NCBI GenBank assembly: GCA_938003955.1
Contig: CALKXE010000086.1
Span: 1-64,000 of the forward strand
DNA: 64,000 nt
Direction: 5' to 3'
Origin: an uncultured Saprospiraceae bacterium
GTDB lineage: Bacteria; Bacteroidota; Bacteroidia; Chitinophagales; Saprospiraceae
The notes under the pieces are model-generated. The model was not told the DNA's origin. It did not search any database and saw only the letters and a program-made list of their open reading frames with translations. The first letter of the stretch is position 1; each line of letters starts with the position of its first letter. Made by a program: the position numbers and the translations under genes. Below, in pieces: positions 18,875-28,397 of this stretch.

Positions 18875-21800
18875 ATGAAGAAAATGAACTTAAACTTTCA
18901 CAAAAAAATAGTGTACCAATATTTCGGTATGCTGTTTATTATGCTAGGAGCTTTTTCAGCTCATAGTCAATGTTCGCTTGCCTGTAATGCCAATACGAAC
19001 ATTTCACTTGATAATACAGTAGGGAATTGTCAAGCGGTAGTTACCGTAGATATGGTAGCTGATGTTTCTGCGTGCCCACTTGGTACTTTTGAAGTAATTC
19101 TTACAGGTGCTGATGGAGTTGTAATACCAAATGCAACTATTACAGGAGCACATGTTGGTCAAACAATTGAAGTAGCTGTAGTAGATACTGATTCAAATAA
19201 CAAATGTTGGGGAAATATCTTCGTTGAAGATAAATTACCTCCAGTATTAGATTGTTCGATAGTTCCTACTGATATGAATTGCTTCAATTACGCTGATTTT
19301 ACACCTACAGCAACGGATAATTGCGATGTTAATGTATCTGTATTTAAGGTAAAGCCAGATAGTGTCGTAGTTAATAACTGTGATGACCCAGCTGTCAGTG
19401 ATGAAGTACTTAAAACTATTTATACATTTTGGGTTGCTACTGATGAGCAAGGATTATCTTCTGAGGTTTGCATGTTCGAATTTTCAATTGTAAGAATTGA
19501 AGATTTTGATGATGTTTTAAGCCCAGCAAATTTATTATTACAAAATACAACACATCTAGAGTGTGATAGTGTTTATAATAAGTTACCTAATGGACTTCCT
19601 TCACCATTTGATTTAGTTGTTGATGGTCAACCAACTGTATATGGTACAGGAGTTCCAACAATCAACGGTGTTGATTTATTTCCAAATGCATTTCAAGATT
19701 GTAATCTACTTGTAGATTATGTAGATACAGAATTGCCGCCAATCGGTTGTGCAAAGAAAATTATGAGAAGATGGAATATCTATGAGTGGTCTTGTTCAAA
19801 TCCACAAAGAGATACTTCATTAATTCAGATGATAGAAATCGTTGATAGCGAGGGACCAGTAGTTTCTTGTCCAGCTGATTATACTGTTTCTACTAATGGT
19901 AGTTCTTGTGAAGCTTCAGTTTTATTGCCAGCGATAGAAGCTGTTGATAATTGTAGTACACAAGATCAACTTACATATGGTGTTTCTTATGGTCTTGGTC
20001 AACCATTAAATACTAACGGTGGATTAGTTCAATTACAATTAGGAGAGAATTTAATCACTTACACTGTATATGATGAGTGTCTTAATTTGACTTCATGTAC
20101 TGTGACTATAACTGTAGCGGATAATACTCCACCAGTTGTAATTTGTGATCAATTTACTGTTGTTGCATTAACTTCAGACGGTTGTGCTTATGTTCCAGCA
20201 TCTGTATTTGATGATGGTTCTTATGATGAGTGTACAGACGTAACATTGACTGTAAGAAGAATGGACAATGGAGTACCTTGTGAGACTAACTCTAGCTGTA
20301 CTGAAGAAGACGATGAATTATTTGATGGATATGTAAGGTTTTGTTGTGTAGATCAGACTAATACTGATTTGATGGTAGTTCTAAGAGCTACGGATGCAAA
20401 TGGTAATTATAATGACTGTATGGTAAATGTAGAAGTTCAAGATAAGTTAGCTCCTACAATTTCTTGCCCAGCGGATATGACTGTAAATTGTGACTTCCCT
20501 TTTGATGAGTCAAATTTGGCTGCATTCTTTGGTGAGGCAATAGTTAATGATAACTGTGGTGTAATTGAGCCAAATGATGCATTAAACTTAAATGGTCTTA
20601 ATCAATGTAATATTGGAATAGCATATAGAACAATAAGTATCGGTACACCAGGTACAGATAATTATTCATTTTGTACTCAAGAGATTACTTTTATCGCAAT
20701 AGATAAGTTTAACGATGGAGTTCTTGATTCTCAGCCAGATACTGATATTACTTGGCCTTTAGATGCTTTAATGGAAGGATGTGAAGATCCAACAGGAAAT
20801 GAATATTTACCTTCAAATCTTCCAGCAACAATGCAATTTCCTACATATACTGAAGGAGCTTGTGATTTAGTTGGAGCAAATTATGAAGATCAAATTTTCC
20901 CATTCAATAATCCAAATGGTGATGCTTGTTTCAAGATTGTCAGAACATGGACAGTAATTGATTGGTGTCAGTTTATCACAACTAGTTCAGGTGGAACAAC
21001 ATACCCATCATGGACACATGTACAAATTATAAAAGTAAATGATAGTGAAGGTCCTGACGAAATAGTAACAACTGGTCCTGCTAGTATGTGTACTTTTGAT
21101 TCTGAATGTGCTGATGGTGCTATCGAATTAGGTGCTTCTACAACTGATGAGTGTACAATGTTATTAGATTGGGCTTATACGATATACACAGATGGTGATA
21201 ATGATGATAAGCTTGATGATATATTGATTGTAAACAATGTAGCTCAGTCATTCAGTGGTAATGCTTCTAATTCAATTGATGCAAGTGGAACTTACCCAAT
21301 TGGTACTCACAAAGTACTATACACGTTCTCTGATAAGTGTGGAAATATCACAAGTAAAGAATTCATTTTCTCTATTGTTAACTGTAAAGCGCCAACGGCA
21401 TATTGTCATAATGGTCTTGCTGTTGATTTAATGGAAGATGGTGACGGTAGTGGAACTGTTCAAATGTGGGCAACAGACTTAGACGCTGGTAGTTCTCACC
21501 CTTGTAATTATGAAGTTTATATATCTTTTGATTCTATAGTTGTTTCTACTGCAACAGCTGTTGCTGATGGTATTGTTGACGCTGGAAATGGTATTTTCCT
21601 CGAAGTTAATAACGGAAGAGAATTTACATGTGATGATTTAGGTGATAATTTTGTAAACGTATGGGCTGGTGTATTAACTCCAGAAGGAAACGTAATACAA
21701 TCATACTGTATCGCTACATTGAATGTACAAGATAACATGGGATCATGTACGACTGAAGTAGAAATGAAAGTAGAAGGAAGTATTTCAACTACATCTGATG

Positions 21801-23002
21801 TAGAGTTACAAAATGCTGAAGTTCAGTTATTAGGTAGTGATTTAGATGCTACTATGACGAATGAGTCTGGTAACTACGCATTCCCGGCTATGCCTATGGG
21901 AGGATCATATTCAGTGTCAGCATTGAAGAACGATGATTATATAAATGGAGTTTCAACACTTGATTTAGTTATGATTCAGAGACATATCCTAGAGCTAGAA
22001 ACTTTAGGAAGTCCTTACAAAATGATTGCTGCTGATATTAATAATGATGAAGATATTTCAGCTTCTGATTTACTAGTATTAAGAAAATTAATTCTTGGTT
22101 CAATTACTGAATTGCCAAATAACGGATCTTGGAGATTTATTGATGCGAATTATACTTTCGCTGATCCAACTGATCCATTCGGTAATAACTTACCTGAATC
22201 TATTGATATTGAAGTACTTGATTCTGATATGAATATTGATTTCATAGCTGTGAAAGTTGGAGATATTAACGAAAATGCAACTGCGAACTTAAAAGATCAA
22301 AGTGCATCTTCTGTAAGATCTGAAAAGTCAGTATCAATGAAAGTAGCAAATCAAAATTTCGAAGCTGGAAACTTAGTAGTAGTACCAGTAACTATATCTG
22401 AAGAGATGATAGCTACAGGAATACAATTCACTATTGAGACTGGTTCAGGATTAGAATTCGCTGATGTAACTTCTGAGACAATTAATATTTCTGATGATAA
22501 TATCGGATTTGCTTCATTGTCTGAAGGAGTAATTACATTAAGTTGGAATCATGCAGCTGGTATATCACTAAGTGATAATGAAGCTGTATTAGAGATTGTA
22601 TTCAATGCAACTAACTCTGGTTCAATTGCTAAAGAATTGAATATATCTTCAAGCTTACTTAAAGCTGAGATCTATAATGAAGATTTGGAAACAATGGATA
22701 TCGAATTCGCTATCGAAGGTAGAGAAGATGATAACATGAATGGTTTTGTATTGTACCAAAATGTACCAAATCCATTTACTGAAACTACAAATATTTCATT
22801 CGAATTGCCAGTAAGTAAACTAGGTACTCTTACAGTATATGATATGACTGGAAAAGTAGTATCAAGTATACAAAGAACATTTGAAATAGGAGCCAATCAA
22901 ATCACTCTTAATAGAGCTGATCTAGGAACATCAGGCGTACTTTATTACCAACTACAAGTTGGAGAGTACATCGCTTCAAGAAAAATGATCTTGATTGACT
23001 AA
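18875..23002 (+). CDS. large T9SS cargo protein, paralogue of the 1975-aa protein
   Basis: The 1375-aa protein has a long signal peptide (1-32, ending in SAHSQ). HYR-like cysteine-rich repeats follow up to about 960, with phrases such as VQDKLAPTISCPADMTVNCD that recur in the 1975-aa protein. Then come a CarboxypepD-like segment, a dockerin-like segment at about 1020-1090 (NGVSTLDLVMIQRHILE, DINNDEDISASDLLVLRKLI), a cohesin-like module at about 1150-1265 and a type A T9SS sorting domain from about 1290 (YQNVPNPFTETTNISFEL). The N-terminal P-domain of the larger paralogue is missing. A surface adhesin or matrix protein role is inferred. It has its own promoter and terminator. Confidence 0.88.
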   Translation: MKKMNLNFHKKIVYQYFGMLFIMLGAFSAHSQCSLACNANTNISLDNTVGNCQAVVTVDMVADVSACPLGTFEVILTGADGVVIPNATITGAHVGQTIEVAVVDTDSNNKCWGNIFVEDKLPPVLDCSIVPTDMNCFNYADFTPTATDNCDVNVSVFKVKPDSVVVNNCDDPAVSDEVLKTIYTFWVATDEQGLSSEVCMFEFSIVRIEDFDDVLSPANLLLQNTTHLECDSVYNKLPNGLPSPFDLVVDGQPTVYGTGVPTINGVDLFPNAFQDCNLLVDYVDTELPPIGCAKKIMRRWNIYEWSCSNPQRDTSLIQMIEIVDSEGPVVSCPADYTVSTNGSSCEASVLLPAIEAVDNCSTQDQLTYGVSYGLGQPLNTNGGLVQLQLGENLITYTVYDECLNLTSCTVTITVADNTPPVVICDQFTVVALTSDGCAYVPASVFDDGSYDECTDVTLTVRRMDNGVPCETNSSCTEEDDELFDGYVRFCCVDQTNTDLMVVLRATDANGNYNDCMVNVEVQDKLAPTISCPADMTVNCDFPFDESNLAAFFGEAIVNDNCGVIEPNDALNLNGLNQCNIGIAYRTISIGTPGTDNYSFCTQEITFIAIDKFNDGVLDSQPDTDITWPLDALMEGCEDPTGNEYLPSNLPATMQFPTYTEGACDLVGANYEDQIFPFNNPNGDACFKIVRTWTVIDWCQFITTSSGGTTYPSWTHVQIIKVNDSEGPDEIVTTGPASMCTFDSECADGAIELGASTTDECTMLLDWAYTIYTDGDNDDKLDDILIVNNVAQSFSGNASNSIDASGTYPIGTHKVLYTFSDKCGNITSKEFIFSIVNCKAPTAYCHNGLAVDLMEDGDGSGTVQMWATDLDAGSSHPCNYEVYISFDSIVVSTATAVADGIVDAGNGIFLEVNNGREFTCDDLGDNFVNVWAGVLTPEGNVIQSYCIATLNVQDNMGSCTTEVEMKVEGSISTTSDVELQNAEVQLLGSDLDATMTNESGNYAFPAMPMGGSYSVSALKNDDYINGVSTLDLVMIQRHILELETLGSPYKMIAADINNDEDISASDLLVLRKLILGSITELPNNGSWRFIDANYTFADPTDPFGNNLPESIDIEVLDSDMNIDFIAVKVGDINENATANLKDQSASSVRSEKSVSMKVANQNFEAGNLVVVPVTISEEMIATGIQFTIETGSGLEFADVTSETINISDDNIGFASLSEGVITLSWNHAAGISLSDNEAVLEIVFNATNSGSIAKELNISSSLLKAEIYNEDLETMDIEFAIEGREDDNMNGFVLYQNVPNPFTETTNISFELPVSKLGTLTVYDMTGKVVSSIQRTFEIGANQITLNRADLGTSGVLYYQLQVGEYIASRKMILID

Positions 23003-23051
23003 AAAATAGAAGTAGAAATACTCTACTTAAATATTACTGTTTTTGGGATAG

Positions 23052-23088
23052 GACCCTCCTTCATGAATTTGAAGGGGGTCTTTTTTTT
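23052..23088 (+). terminator. terminator of the 1375-aa cargo gene
   Basis: The stem GACCCTCCTTCA / TGAAGGGGGTC (one bulged base) is followed by eight T residues. It shares the TTTTTGGGAT lead-in with the terminator of the upstream paralogue. Confidence 0.88.
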
Positions 23089-23249
23089 AATCTGTCTTTG
23101 TTTTTCTTTATATCCAATTGGAGTTAAACAGATTATTTAATTGAGAAGGAACTGCAAATAGATCTTTCGCATTTGTTATAGTCTAGACATATTGATACAT
23201 TTGAGAAGCTTTATAAATGAATTATAATTGGTCTGAATAAATAATAATA

Positions 23250-23660
23250 ATGGCAAGAATAGTAGGAGTTGATTATGGTACTAAAAAGTGTGGTGTATCT
23301 GCCACAGATTCTATGCAGATAATCGTTACGGCAATTGATACATTTCCGACTACAGAATTATTTCAGTTTTTCCAGAAGTATATGAAAGAGGAAGATGTGG
23401 AAAAGGTAGTATTTGGAAAACCAGCTCATAAAGATGGTACAAGTACATATCTACAGGAACATATTGATATATTTGTGGTTAAGTTATCAAAGGAGTTTCC
23501 TGATCTTGATATTGATTTTCAAGATGAGCGAATGACATCAGTAGAGGCTAAAAGTATAATCTTACAAAGTGGAATAAGAAAATCTAAAAGAAGAGATAAG
23601 AATTTAGTGGATAAAATAAGTGCTGTGTTAATTTTGCAAAAGTATTTAGGCCATATTTAA
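23250..23660 (+). CDS. ruvX: RuvX/YqgF family Holliday-junction resolvase-like protein
   Basis: The 136-aa length is typical for the family. The N-terminus MARIVGVDYGTKKCGVSATD carries the first catalytic Asp of the RNase H-like fold. VFGKPAHKDGTST fits the conserved GxP strand, and DERMTSVEA near residue 92 holds the conserved DER(M/L)T motif. The family is linked to pre-16S rRNA 5' processing in Escherichia coli and to Holliday-junction resolution. The next gene is def, 65 nt downstream on the same strand. Confidence 0.93.
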   Translation: MARIVGVDYGTKKCGVSATDSMQIIVTAIDTFPTTELFQFFQKYMKEEDVEKVVFGKPAHKDGTSTYLQEHIDIFVVKLSKEFPDLDIDFQDERMTSVEAKSIILQSGIRKSKRRDKNLVDKISAVLILQKYLGHI

Positions 23661-23725
23661 TTGAACTGATCCTTATTAATTGATATTAGTTATTTTAGAA
23701 GAGTAAAAAAGTAAAGAAAGAATAG

Positions 23726-24286
23726 ATGATATTACCAGTATATGCATATGGTCAGCCAGTTTTGAAGAAAGTCGCACAAGTTGTAGATACAGATTTTGAA
23801 GGACTGAGTGATCTTCTTGAAGACATGTGGGAAACAATGTATCATGCACAAGGAGTAGGTATTGCTGCGCCCCAAATAGGCCAAAGCCTTAGGATATTTT
23901 TAGTTGACACCGTGCAGGCAATGGATGAGGGTGATGAGGAAAAGGGAATAAAGAAAGCGTTTATAAATGCTCAGGTACTTGATGAGGATGGAGAGATGTG
24001 GTCTTATGAAGAAGGATGCTTAAGTATTCCTAATGTAAAAGGGGATGTAGAAAGGTGCGAAAAAATTAAAATTAAGTATTTCGACGAAAATTTCGAAGAA
24101 TTTACGGAAGAATATGATGGTATAAATGCAAGAGTAATATTGCATGAATATGATCACATTGAAGGTAAATTATTTACTGAAAAGCTGAAGCCTTTGAAGA
24201 AGAAAATGATTAGTAGAAAACTTGATCAGATTAAAAAGGGCAAGGTGACAGCGGACTATAGGTTAAGATTTTTCAAATCTAGATAG
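23726..24286 (+). CDS. def: peptide deformylase
   Basis: This 186-aa enzyme removes the formyl group from nascent protein N-termini in the cytoplasm. All three hallmark motifs are present: GVGIAAPQIG at 43-52, EGCLS at 96-100 (Cys98 is a metal ligand), and HEYDH at 140-144 (His140 and His144 are metal ligands). The ATG at 23726 gives the usual MILPVYAYG opening. It converges on the RNase HI gene, with only 2 nt between the two stop codons. Confidence 0.97.
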   Translation: MILPVYAYGQPVLKKVAQVVDTDFEGLSDLLEDMWETMYHAQGVGIAAPQIGQSLRIFLVDTVQAMDEGDEEKGIKKAFINAQVLDEDGEMWSYEEGCLSIPNVKGDVERCEKIKIKYFDENFEEFTEEYDGINARVILHEYDHIEGKLFTEKLKPLKKKMISRKLDQIKKGKVTADYRLRFFKSR

Positions 24287-24288
24287 GA

Positions 24289-24933
24289 CTATTTTCTTCC
24301 GAAATCAGCGGGGATTTCACCCCAGTTTTTAGTGTCCCATTTTACGATAGGATTTTTATAAGTGTTTGTCTTAAGCCATGCAATAGCCCGGTCCATCATC
24401 TCAAAGAGATTTTCATTTCTAGCATTTTTGGTTAGAGTTGTTTTTACTTTTTTATTGCGTACCCAAGCCATTGCTGTGCGTGAGTCGGTATAGATAGGAG
24501 TATCTTTTCCAAGCTTTTTTAATAATGCAAGAGCATGTACGAGGGCTAGGAATTCACCCACGTTATTGGTGCCGTCCTTATGAGGGCCTTGCCGAAATAT
24601 TTCTTCTCGACTGATAGTAAATACACCTCTATATTCCATTAGTCCGGGGTTACCACTACAAGCAGCATCAACAGAAATACTGTTGGAAATAATTTTATTG
24701 CCGAACTTAGATAAGTCTTGTTGACCTTTGACTGCTTTTTTTGTTTTCGAAGCTATACCAATGTGCTTAGAAAATGGATCTAAGAAAGCATCGTGAGCTT
24801 CATCTCTGGTTTTGAAGCTTTTGTACTTTGCCGCTGGAAAATTTTTAGTCTGTTTGAGACATTCATTCCAATTGTCATATACTCCTGGAGTATGACCTGC
24901 CCAGACTACATAATATTTTTTTCCTTTTGCCAA
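24289..24933 (-). CDS. RNase HI with N-terminal viroplasmin (hybrid-binding) domain
   Basis: The 214-aa protein starts with a viroplasmin/RHBD domain (KYYVVWAGHTPGVYDNW, about 5-50), which binds RNA/DNA hybrids, then a linker and an RNase H fold from about 80. Catalytic acids are visible at SVDAACSGNPG (Asp), TNNVGEFLALVHAL (Glu), YTDSRTAMAW (Asp) and the C-terminal KWDTKNWGEIPADFGRK (Asp). It degrades RNA in RNA-DNA hybrids during replication and repair. The C-terminal form differs from E. coli RnhA but is usual for this bacterial subfamily. Confidence 0.92.
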   Translation of the reverse strand: MAKGKKYYVVWAGHTPGVYDNWNECLKQTKNFPAAKYKSFKTRDEAHDAFLDPFSKHIGIASKTKKAVKGQQDLSKFGNKIISNSISVDAACSGNPGLMEYRGVFTISREEIFRQGPHKDGTNNVGEFLALVHALALLKKLGKDTPIYTDSRTAMAWVRNKKVKTTLTKNARNENLFEMMDRAIAWLKTNTYKNPIVKWDTKNWGEIPADFGRK

Positions 24934-25002
24934 AATATATTCTTTTTGAAATGCTTATTATAAATAACTCCTATAAATGATACATTAATAAACTTCGCGT
25001 GT

Positions 25003-25185
25003 ATGTTTTGTAAACGATGGGTTTCGCAGAAAACACGCGTTTATTTATTCAATCTTCAAGCCTCTAAGTGGCTTGCAAAGCAAACACTTGGGCCAGTGTG
25101 GCGAATGATACATTCGAGGGCTGGCAAAGCATCAACTAGGCTTTTTAACGAAGAAGAGGAAAAAAGATCAAAGAGAAGAATGTAA
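25003..25185 (+). CDS. possible small basic protein, or part of a structured RNA (uncertain)
   Basis: A 60-codon frame from ATG to TAA encodes a basic protein ending in a charged tail (NEEEEKRSKRRM). I recognise no family. Local GC is higher than in the surrounding intergenic DNA, which favours some conserved function. However, the frame also overlaps several hairpins, including AAGCCT (25053-25058) pairing with AGGCTT about 80 nt later, so an RNA is an equal alternative. No TAnnTTTG element was found upstream. Confidence 0.3.
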   Translation: MFCKRWVSQKTRVYLFNLQASKWLAKQTLGPVWRMIHSRAGKASTRLFNEEEEKRSKRRM

Positions 25186-25213
25186 CTTTATTATTTTATC
25201 ATTCCTTTACATC

Positions 25214-25221
25214 TACTTTTG
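25214..25221 (+). promoter_or_regulatory. -7 promoter element of tatD
   Basis: TACTTTTG followed by TGC matches TAnnTTTG and lies 59 nt upstream of the tatD start. Confidence 0.5.
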
Positions 25222-25280
25222 TGCAAAAGTAAAATATTCACTTTATATCAATTGCTAATTTTGATTAAATTAAAGATAAC

Positions 25281-26042
25281 ATGATAAAGGATTCACATGC
25301 CCATATATACTTGGAAGATTTTGATGATGATTTAGAAGAGGTTATATCTGAAGCTAAAGCTGTCGGTGTTACAGAAATCTATATGCCCAATATCGATAGT
25401 TCTACAATCGAAAGGATGCACAATGTAGAAGAACGTTTTAGCAATTGTAAATCAATGATGGGACTTCATCCGTGTTACGTGAAGGCGAATTACAAAGATG
25501 AGTTGTCAATAATCGAGTCGAATTTAAAAAAACGAAAGTATAGCGCAGTAGGGGAGATAGGGATTGATCTTTATTGGGATAAGACGTTTGCAGAAGCTCA
25601 ATTCGAATCTTTTCGATATCAAATTGAATTGTCGAGAGATCATAATATTGGATTTGCTATTCACTCTAGAGATGCTTTGGACGATACAATTGCAATAGTA
25701 TCAGAAATGCAAGACGGTAATCTGAAAGGAATTTTTCATTGTTTTAATGGAAGTGTTGAGCAAGGCAAAAAAATAATTGATCTAGGATTTTATCTTGGTA
25801 TTGGTGGGGTAGTCACATATAAAAATGCTGGGGTTGATAAGGTTGTTACTCAACTTCCTATTTCTTCAATGGTTCTTGAGACGGATAGTCCGTATTTATC
25901 GCCAGGCCCTAAAAGAGTGAAGAGGAATGTTCCCTCTAGGATACCACTAGTGATTGATAAGATGGAAGAAATTATGGATATCGACCGTGATGAGATTGCT
26001 AAAATCACTTCACTTAATTGCGAAAAAATATTTTTATATTAA
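25281..26042 (+). CDS. TatD family metal-dependent hydrolase
   Basis: The 253-aa protein has the amidohydrolase-like metal site of TatD nucleases: His6 and His8 (DSHAHIY), Glu92 (AVGEIGIDLYWD), His128 (FAIHSRD), His153 (GIFHCFNGS) and Asp202 (LETDSPYLSP). Family members are 3'-5' DNA exonucleases and have been linked to D-Tyr-tRNA deacylase-like and repair activities. The enzyme is cytoplasmic. It is followed 181 nt later by tRNA-Ser and stands alone in its transcript as far as can be seen. Confidence 0.93.
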   Translation: MIKDSHAHIYLEDFDDDLEEVISEAKAVGVTEIYMPNIDSSTIERMHNVEERFSNCKSMMGLHPCYVKANYKDELSIIESNLKKRKYSAVGEIGIDLYWDKTFAEAQFESFRYQIELSRDHNIGFAIHSRDALDDTIAIVSEMQDGNLKGIFHCFNGSVEQGKKIIDLGFYLGIGGVVTYKNAGVDKVVTQLPISSMVLETDSPYLSPGPKRVKRNVPSRIPLVIDKMEEIMDIDRDEIAKITSLNCEKIFLY

Positions 26043-26223
26043 TAAAGTACCACTAAACCCACCAATTAAGTCAATATTTGAATCTTGTTACTATAGAGAT
26101 GAAGAATAAATGAAATATTGTGTCCGTTTAATCAGCTAATCCAATTTTTATTTACGATTTTTGAAAATAGTGACGTTTTCCTTTTGTAATCAGGTTGGTT
26201 TTTCCATTTTTGCAATAATTATA

Positions 26224-26311
26224 GGAGAGTTGGCCGAGTGGCTTAAGGCGCTCGCTTGGAAAGCGTGTATACCTCAAAAGGGTATCAAGGGTTCGAATCC
26301 CTTACTCTCCG
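26224..26311 (+). tRNA. tRNA-Ser (anticodon GGA)
   Basis: The acceptor arms GGAGAGT (26224-26230) and ACTCTCC (26304-26310) pair fully. The T loop GTTCGAATC, the D arm GCCGAGTGGCTTAAGGC and a long variable arm typical of tRNA-Ser are present. The anticodon GGA is at 26258-26260. The anticodon stem CTCGC/GCGTG contains one U-U mismatch. CCA is not encoded. A separate promoter is not evident. Confidence 0.96.
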
Positions 26312-26442
26312 CTAAATACATACTTAAGAATATAGATTCTTAAGTAATACAATTACTTATTTTAGAATATAGAATGGCAGAAACGAGGTTTCTGCTTATT
26401 TATATTTTAAAATAAAATCAAGAGTTTTAGAAAAAATGTCAA

Positions 26443-26450
26443 TGTCTTTG
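26443..26450 (+). promoter_or_regulatory. possible -7 element of the exbB/exbD operon
   Basis: TGTCTTTG followed by CAC differs from TAnnTTTG at one position and lies 80 nt upstream of the first gene of the operon. Confidence 0.35.
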
Positions 26451-26529
26451 CACTACTTTAGAGAATATTTATAATTTTAGTGTTTCATTGAAAGTTAATC
26501 TTAACATACTAACAGAAAATAATTAAATC

Positions 26530-27285
26530 ATGCGAAAGTTATTTGTACTCTTTGGAGTGTTTGTTTTTGCCTCTTTTTTCGGGGCTATTGAATCCTTTGC
26601 TCAAGCTGCGGCTGTAGAGCCAGGAACTGGCTTTCAGGGCCTAAAAGAAAAGTTCATTGAAGGAGATTGGTTCTTCATGAGTTTCGTACTTGTATGTCTT
26701 ATCTTAGGATTGGCATTCTGTATCGAAAGAATCATTACGCTCAATATTGCTACGACTAACACAGACAAGTTGTTGGCAAAAGTGGATGAAAGACTTGCTG
26801 ATAATGATATGGAAGGAGCATTAGAAACTTTAAGATCTACTCCAGGACCTACGGCTAGTGTATTATTAGAAGGATTGAAAAATTCACATAAAGGACCAGG
26901 AGCTGTTGAAAAAGCTATTGTTTCTAACGGTTCTGTACAGATGGGACTATTGGAGAAGGGACTTGTATGGATCTCTCTATTTATCGCGATTGCACCGATG
27001 CTTGGATTTATGGGTACGGTAATCGGTATGATTGAAGCCTTTAACAGAATTGAAGCAGTAGGTGACCTTTCACCTTCAGTAGTAGCGGGTGGTATTAAGG
27101 TAGCCCTATTGACTACAGTATTCGGTCTAGTTGTGGCAATTATCCTTCAAATACTATACAATTACATCGTTTCTAAAATTGATGGTATTGTAAATAAAAT
27201 GGAAGATGCTACTATCGGTTTCGTTGACATTTTAGAAAGAAATAATAAGTTAGGAAGTTCTAGCTCAATAAATATTTCTAAGTAA
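26530..27285 (+). CDS. exbB: MotA/TolQ/ExbB proton channel family protein
   Basis: The 251-aa protein has an N-terminal signal-like hydrophobic segment (1-25) and three further membrane helices at about 48-68, 140-170 and 185-215. The C-terminal half holds the conserved proton-channel block (LVWISLFIAIAPMLGFMGT, VVAGGIKVALLTTVFGLVVA). It forms the ion-conducting stator that uses proton motive force to energise TonB- or Tol-type envelope systems. It leads a four-gene operon with a small membrane protein and two ExbD-like genes. The ExbB assignment over TolQ is by context and is not certain. Confidence 0.88.
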   Translation: MRKLFVLFGVFVFASFFGAIESFAQAAAVEPGTGFQGLKEKFIEGDWFFMSFVLVCLILGLAFCIERIITLNIATTNTDKLLAKVDERLADNDMEGALETLRSTPGPTASVLLEGLKNSHKGPGAVEKAIVSNGSVQMGLLEKGLVWISLFIAIAPMLGFMGTVIGMIEAFNRIEAVGDLSPSVVAGGIKVALLTTVFGLVVAIILQILYNYIVSKIDGIVNKMEDATIGFVDILERNNKLGSSSSINISK

Positions 27286-27312
27286 TAATCACACTTTAAA
27301 AGACAATTTATT

Positions 27313-27810
27313 ATGTATAAATTTTTAACTAAAAACGGCCAGACGATGGCATTGGGTTTAGGTGTCTTAGTGATTGCTATATTTTTCATAAACATATACA
27401 GTGGATTTAATGCCTCTGGATATGATATGTCTACAGCTTTAAATAAGTTACCTAAAGTAGATCAAAAAGCAATTAGCTTTTTTGATGCTGGAATATTTCT
27501 TACCATTGTAATGACAGTAGTCGCGTTTGCGCTAGCTTTCGTTGTATTCGGTTTGACAGATCTTGTAAAGTTTCCTAAGAATGCCATGAAAATTGGTGGA
27601 GGGATACTTGTTATAGGTTTAATATTTTTCGCTCTATATTCTACTTCTTCTTTCGATAATACAGGAAGATTAATTGGATTGAATGAGAAATTCGAAATAA
27701 CAGAAAACATTAGTAAATTCATCTCAGGCGGTATTAAGACTACCCTTGGTCTGTTAGGTTTCTCAGTAATAGCTTTAGTGCTAGGAGAAATCTGGAGTCA
27801 ACTCAAATAA
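27313..27810 (+). CDS. membrane protein between exbB and exbD, unknown family
   Basis: The 165-aa protein has four predicted membrane helices (about 11-29, 55-78, 90-109 and 143-162) and one periplasmic loop containing a basic segment. I recognise no domain; it is not an ExbB or ExbD paralogue. It starts 27 nt after exbB and ends 6 nt before the first exbD, so it is part of the same transcript. Such an extra membrane protein between exbB and exbD genes is often seen in Bacteroidota operons, and it probably assists the proton-channel complex. Confidence 0.75.
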   Translation: MYKFLTKNGQTMALGLGVLVIAIFFINIYSGFNASGYDMSTALNKLPKVDQKAISFFDAGIFLTIVMTVVAFALAFVVFGLTDLVKFPKNAMKIGGGILVIGLIFFALYSTSSFDNTGRLIGLNEKFEITENISKFISGGIKTTLGLLGFSVIALVLGEIWSQLK

Positions 27811-27816
27811 TTTATT

Positions 27817-28371
27817 ATGGGAAAGACTAACACTAGAGATAGGATGAAAAATGAGGTCAATGCGGGATCTATGGCAGATATTGCCTTCCTGTTATTGATA
27901 TTTTTCCTAGTAACAACAACGATCGCTGAGGATAAAGGTGTTCTTGTAAGACTACCACCATGGTCTAATGAGCCACCTGAAAATCTCAAGATGAACACAC
28001 GTAATGTATATTCAGTGCTTGTAAATGCGGATGATCAGCTTCTAGTAAGAGGTGAAAGTATGAAGGTTGAGGACTTAAAAGAGGCAACTAAATTATTTAT
28101 CAGAAATCCTAGAAAGGAGGCTAATAAAGCTGAAGACCCAACAAAAGCAATCATTTCACTTAAAAATGATAGAGGTACAAAATATAGGACCTTCTTGACT
28201 GTTTACAATGAATTGAAAGCTGCATACACTGATTTGAGAAATGATGAATCAGAAAAACGATTCGGAAAACTGTATGAATACTGTTCTAGAGCTCAACGTG
28301 ATGAAATTAAGAAAGTTCTTCCTGTTGTAATATCAGAGGCAGAACCTACTAGTTTTGGAGACGAGAGTTAA
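27817..28371 (+). CDS. exbD: ExbD/TolR family biopolymer transport protein (first copy)
   Basis: The 184-aa protein has a short cytoplasmic N-terminus and a single membrane helix at about 22-42 (MADIAFLLLIFFLVTTTI), with the conserved Asp near residue 23 that conducts protons in this family. A periplasmic domain of ~140 residues follows. It is the partner of the upstream ExbB. The longer periplasmic part, with an insertion around residues 110-140, is common in Bacteroidota ExbD proteins. Confidence 0.9.
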   Translation: MGKTNTRDRMKNEVNAGSMADIAFLLLIFFLVTTTIAEDKGVLVRLPPWSNEPPENLKMNTRNVYSVLVNADDQLLVRGESMKVEDLKEATKLFIRNPRKEANKAEDPTKAIISLKNDRGTKYRTFLTVYNELKAAYTDLRNDESEKRFGKLYEYCSRAQRDEIKKVLPVVISEAEPTSFGDES

Positions 28372-28397
28372 TATTAATCATTTAAAAAAGTAAACAT

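Larger units (their letters stand above)
24934..25280. other. 347-nt intergenic region with a GC-richer, possibly structured or coding block
   Basis: Between the RNase HI and tatD starts lies a block (about 24996-25185) that is visibly richer in G and C than its flanks. It contains a perfect 7-bp inverted repeat CGCGTGT (24996-25002) / ACACGCG (25033-25039), smaller hairpins such as CGAATG/CATTCG near 25108-25122, and an open frame at 25003-25185. The tatD promoter element is at 25214-25221. Confidence 0.5.
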
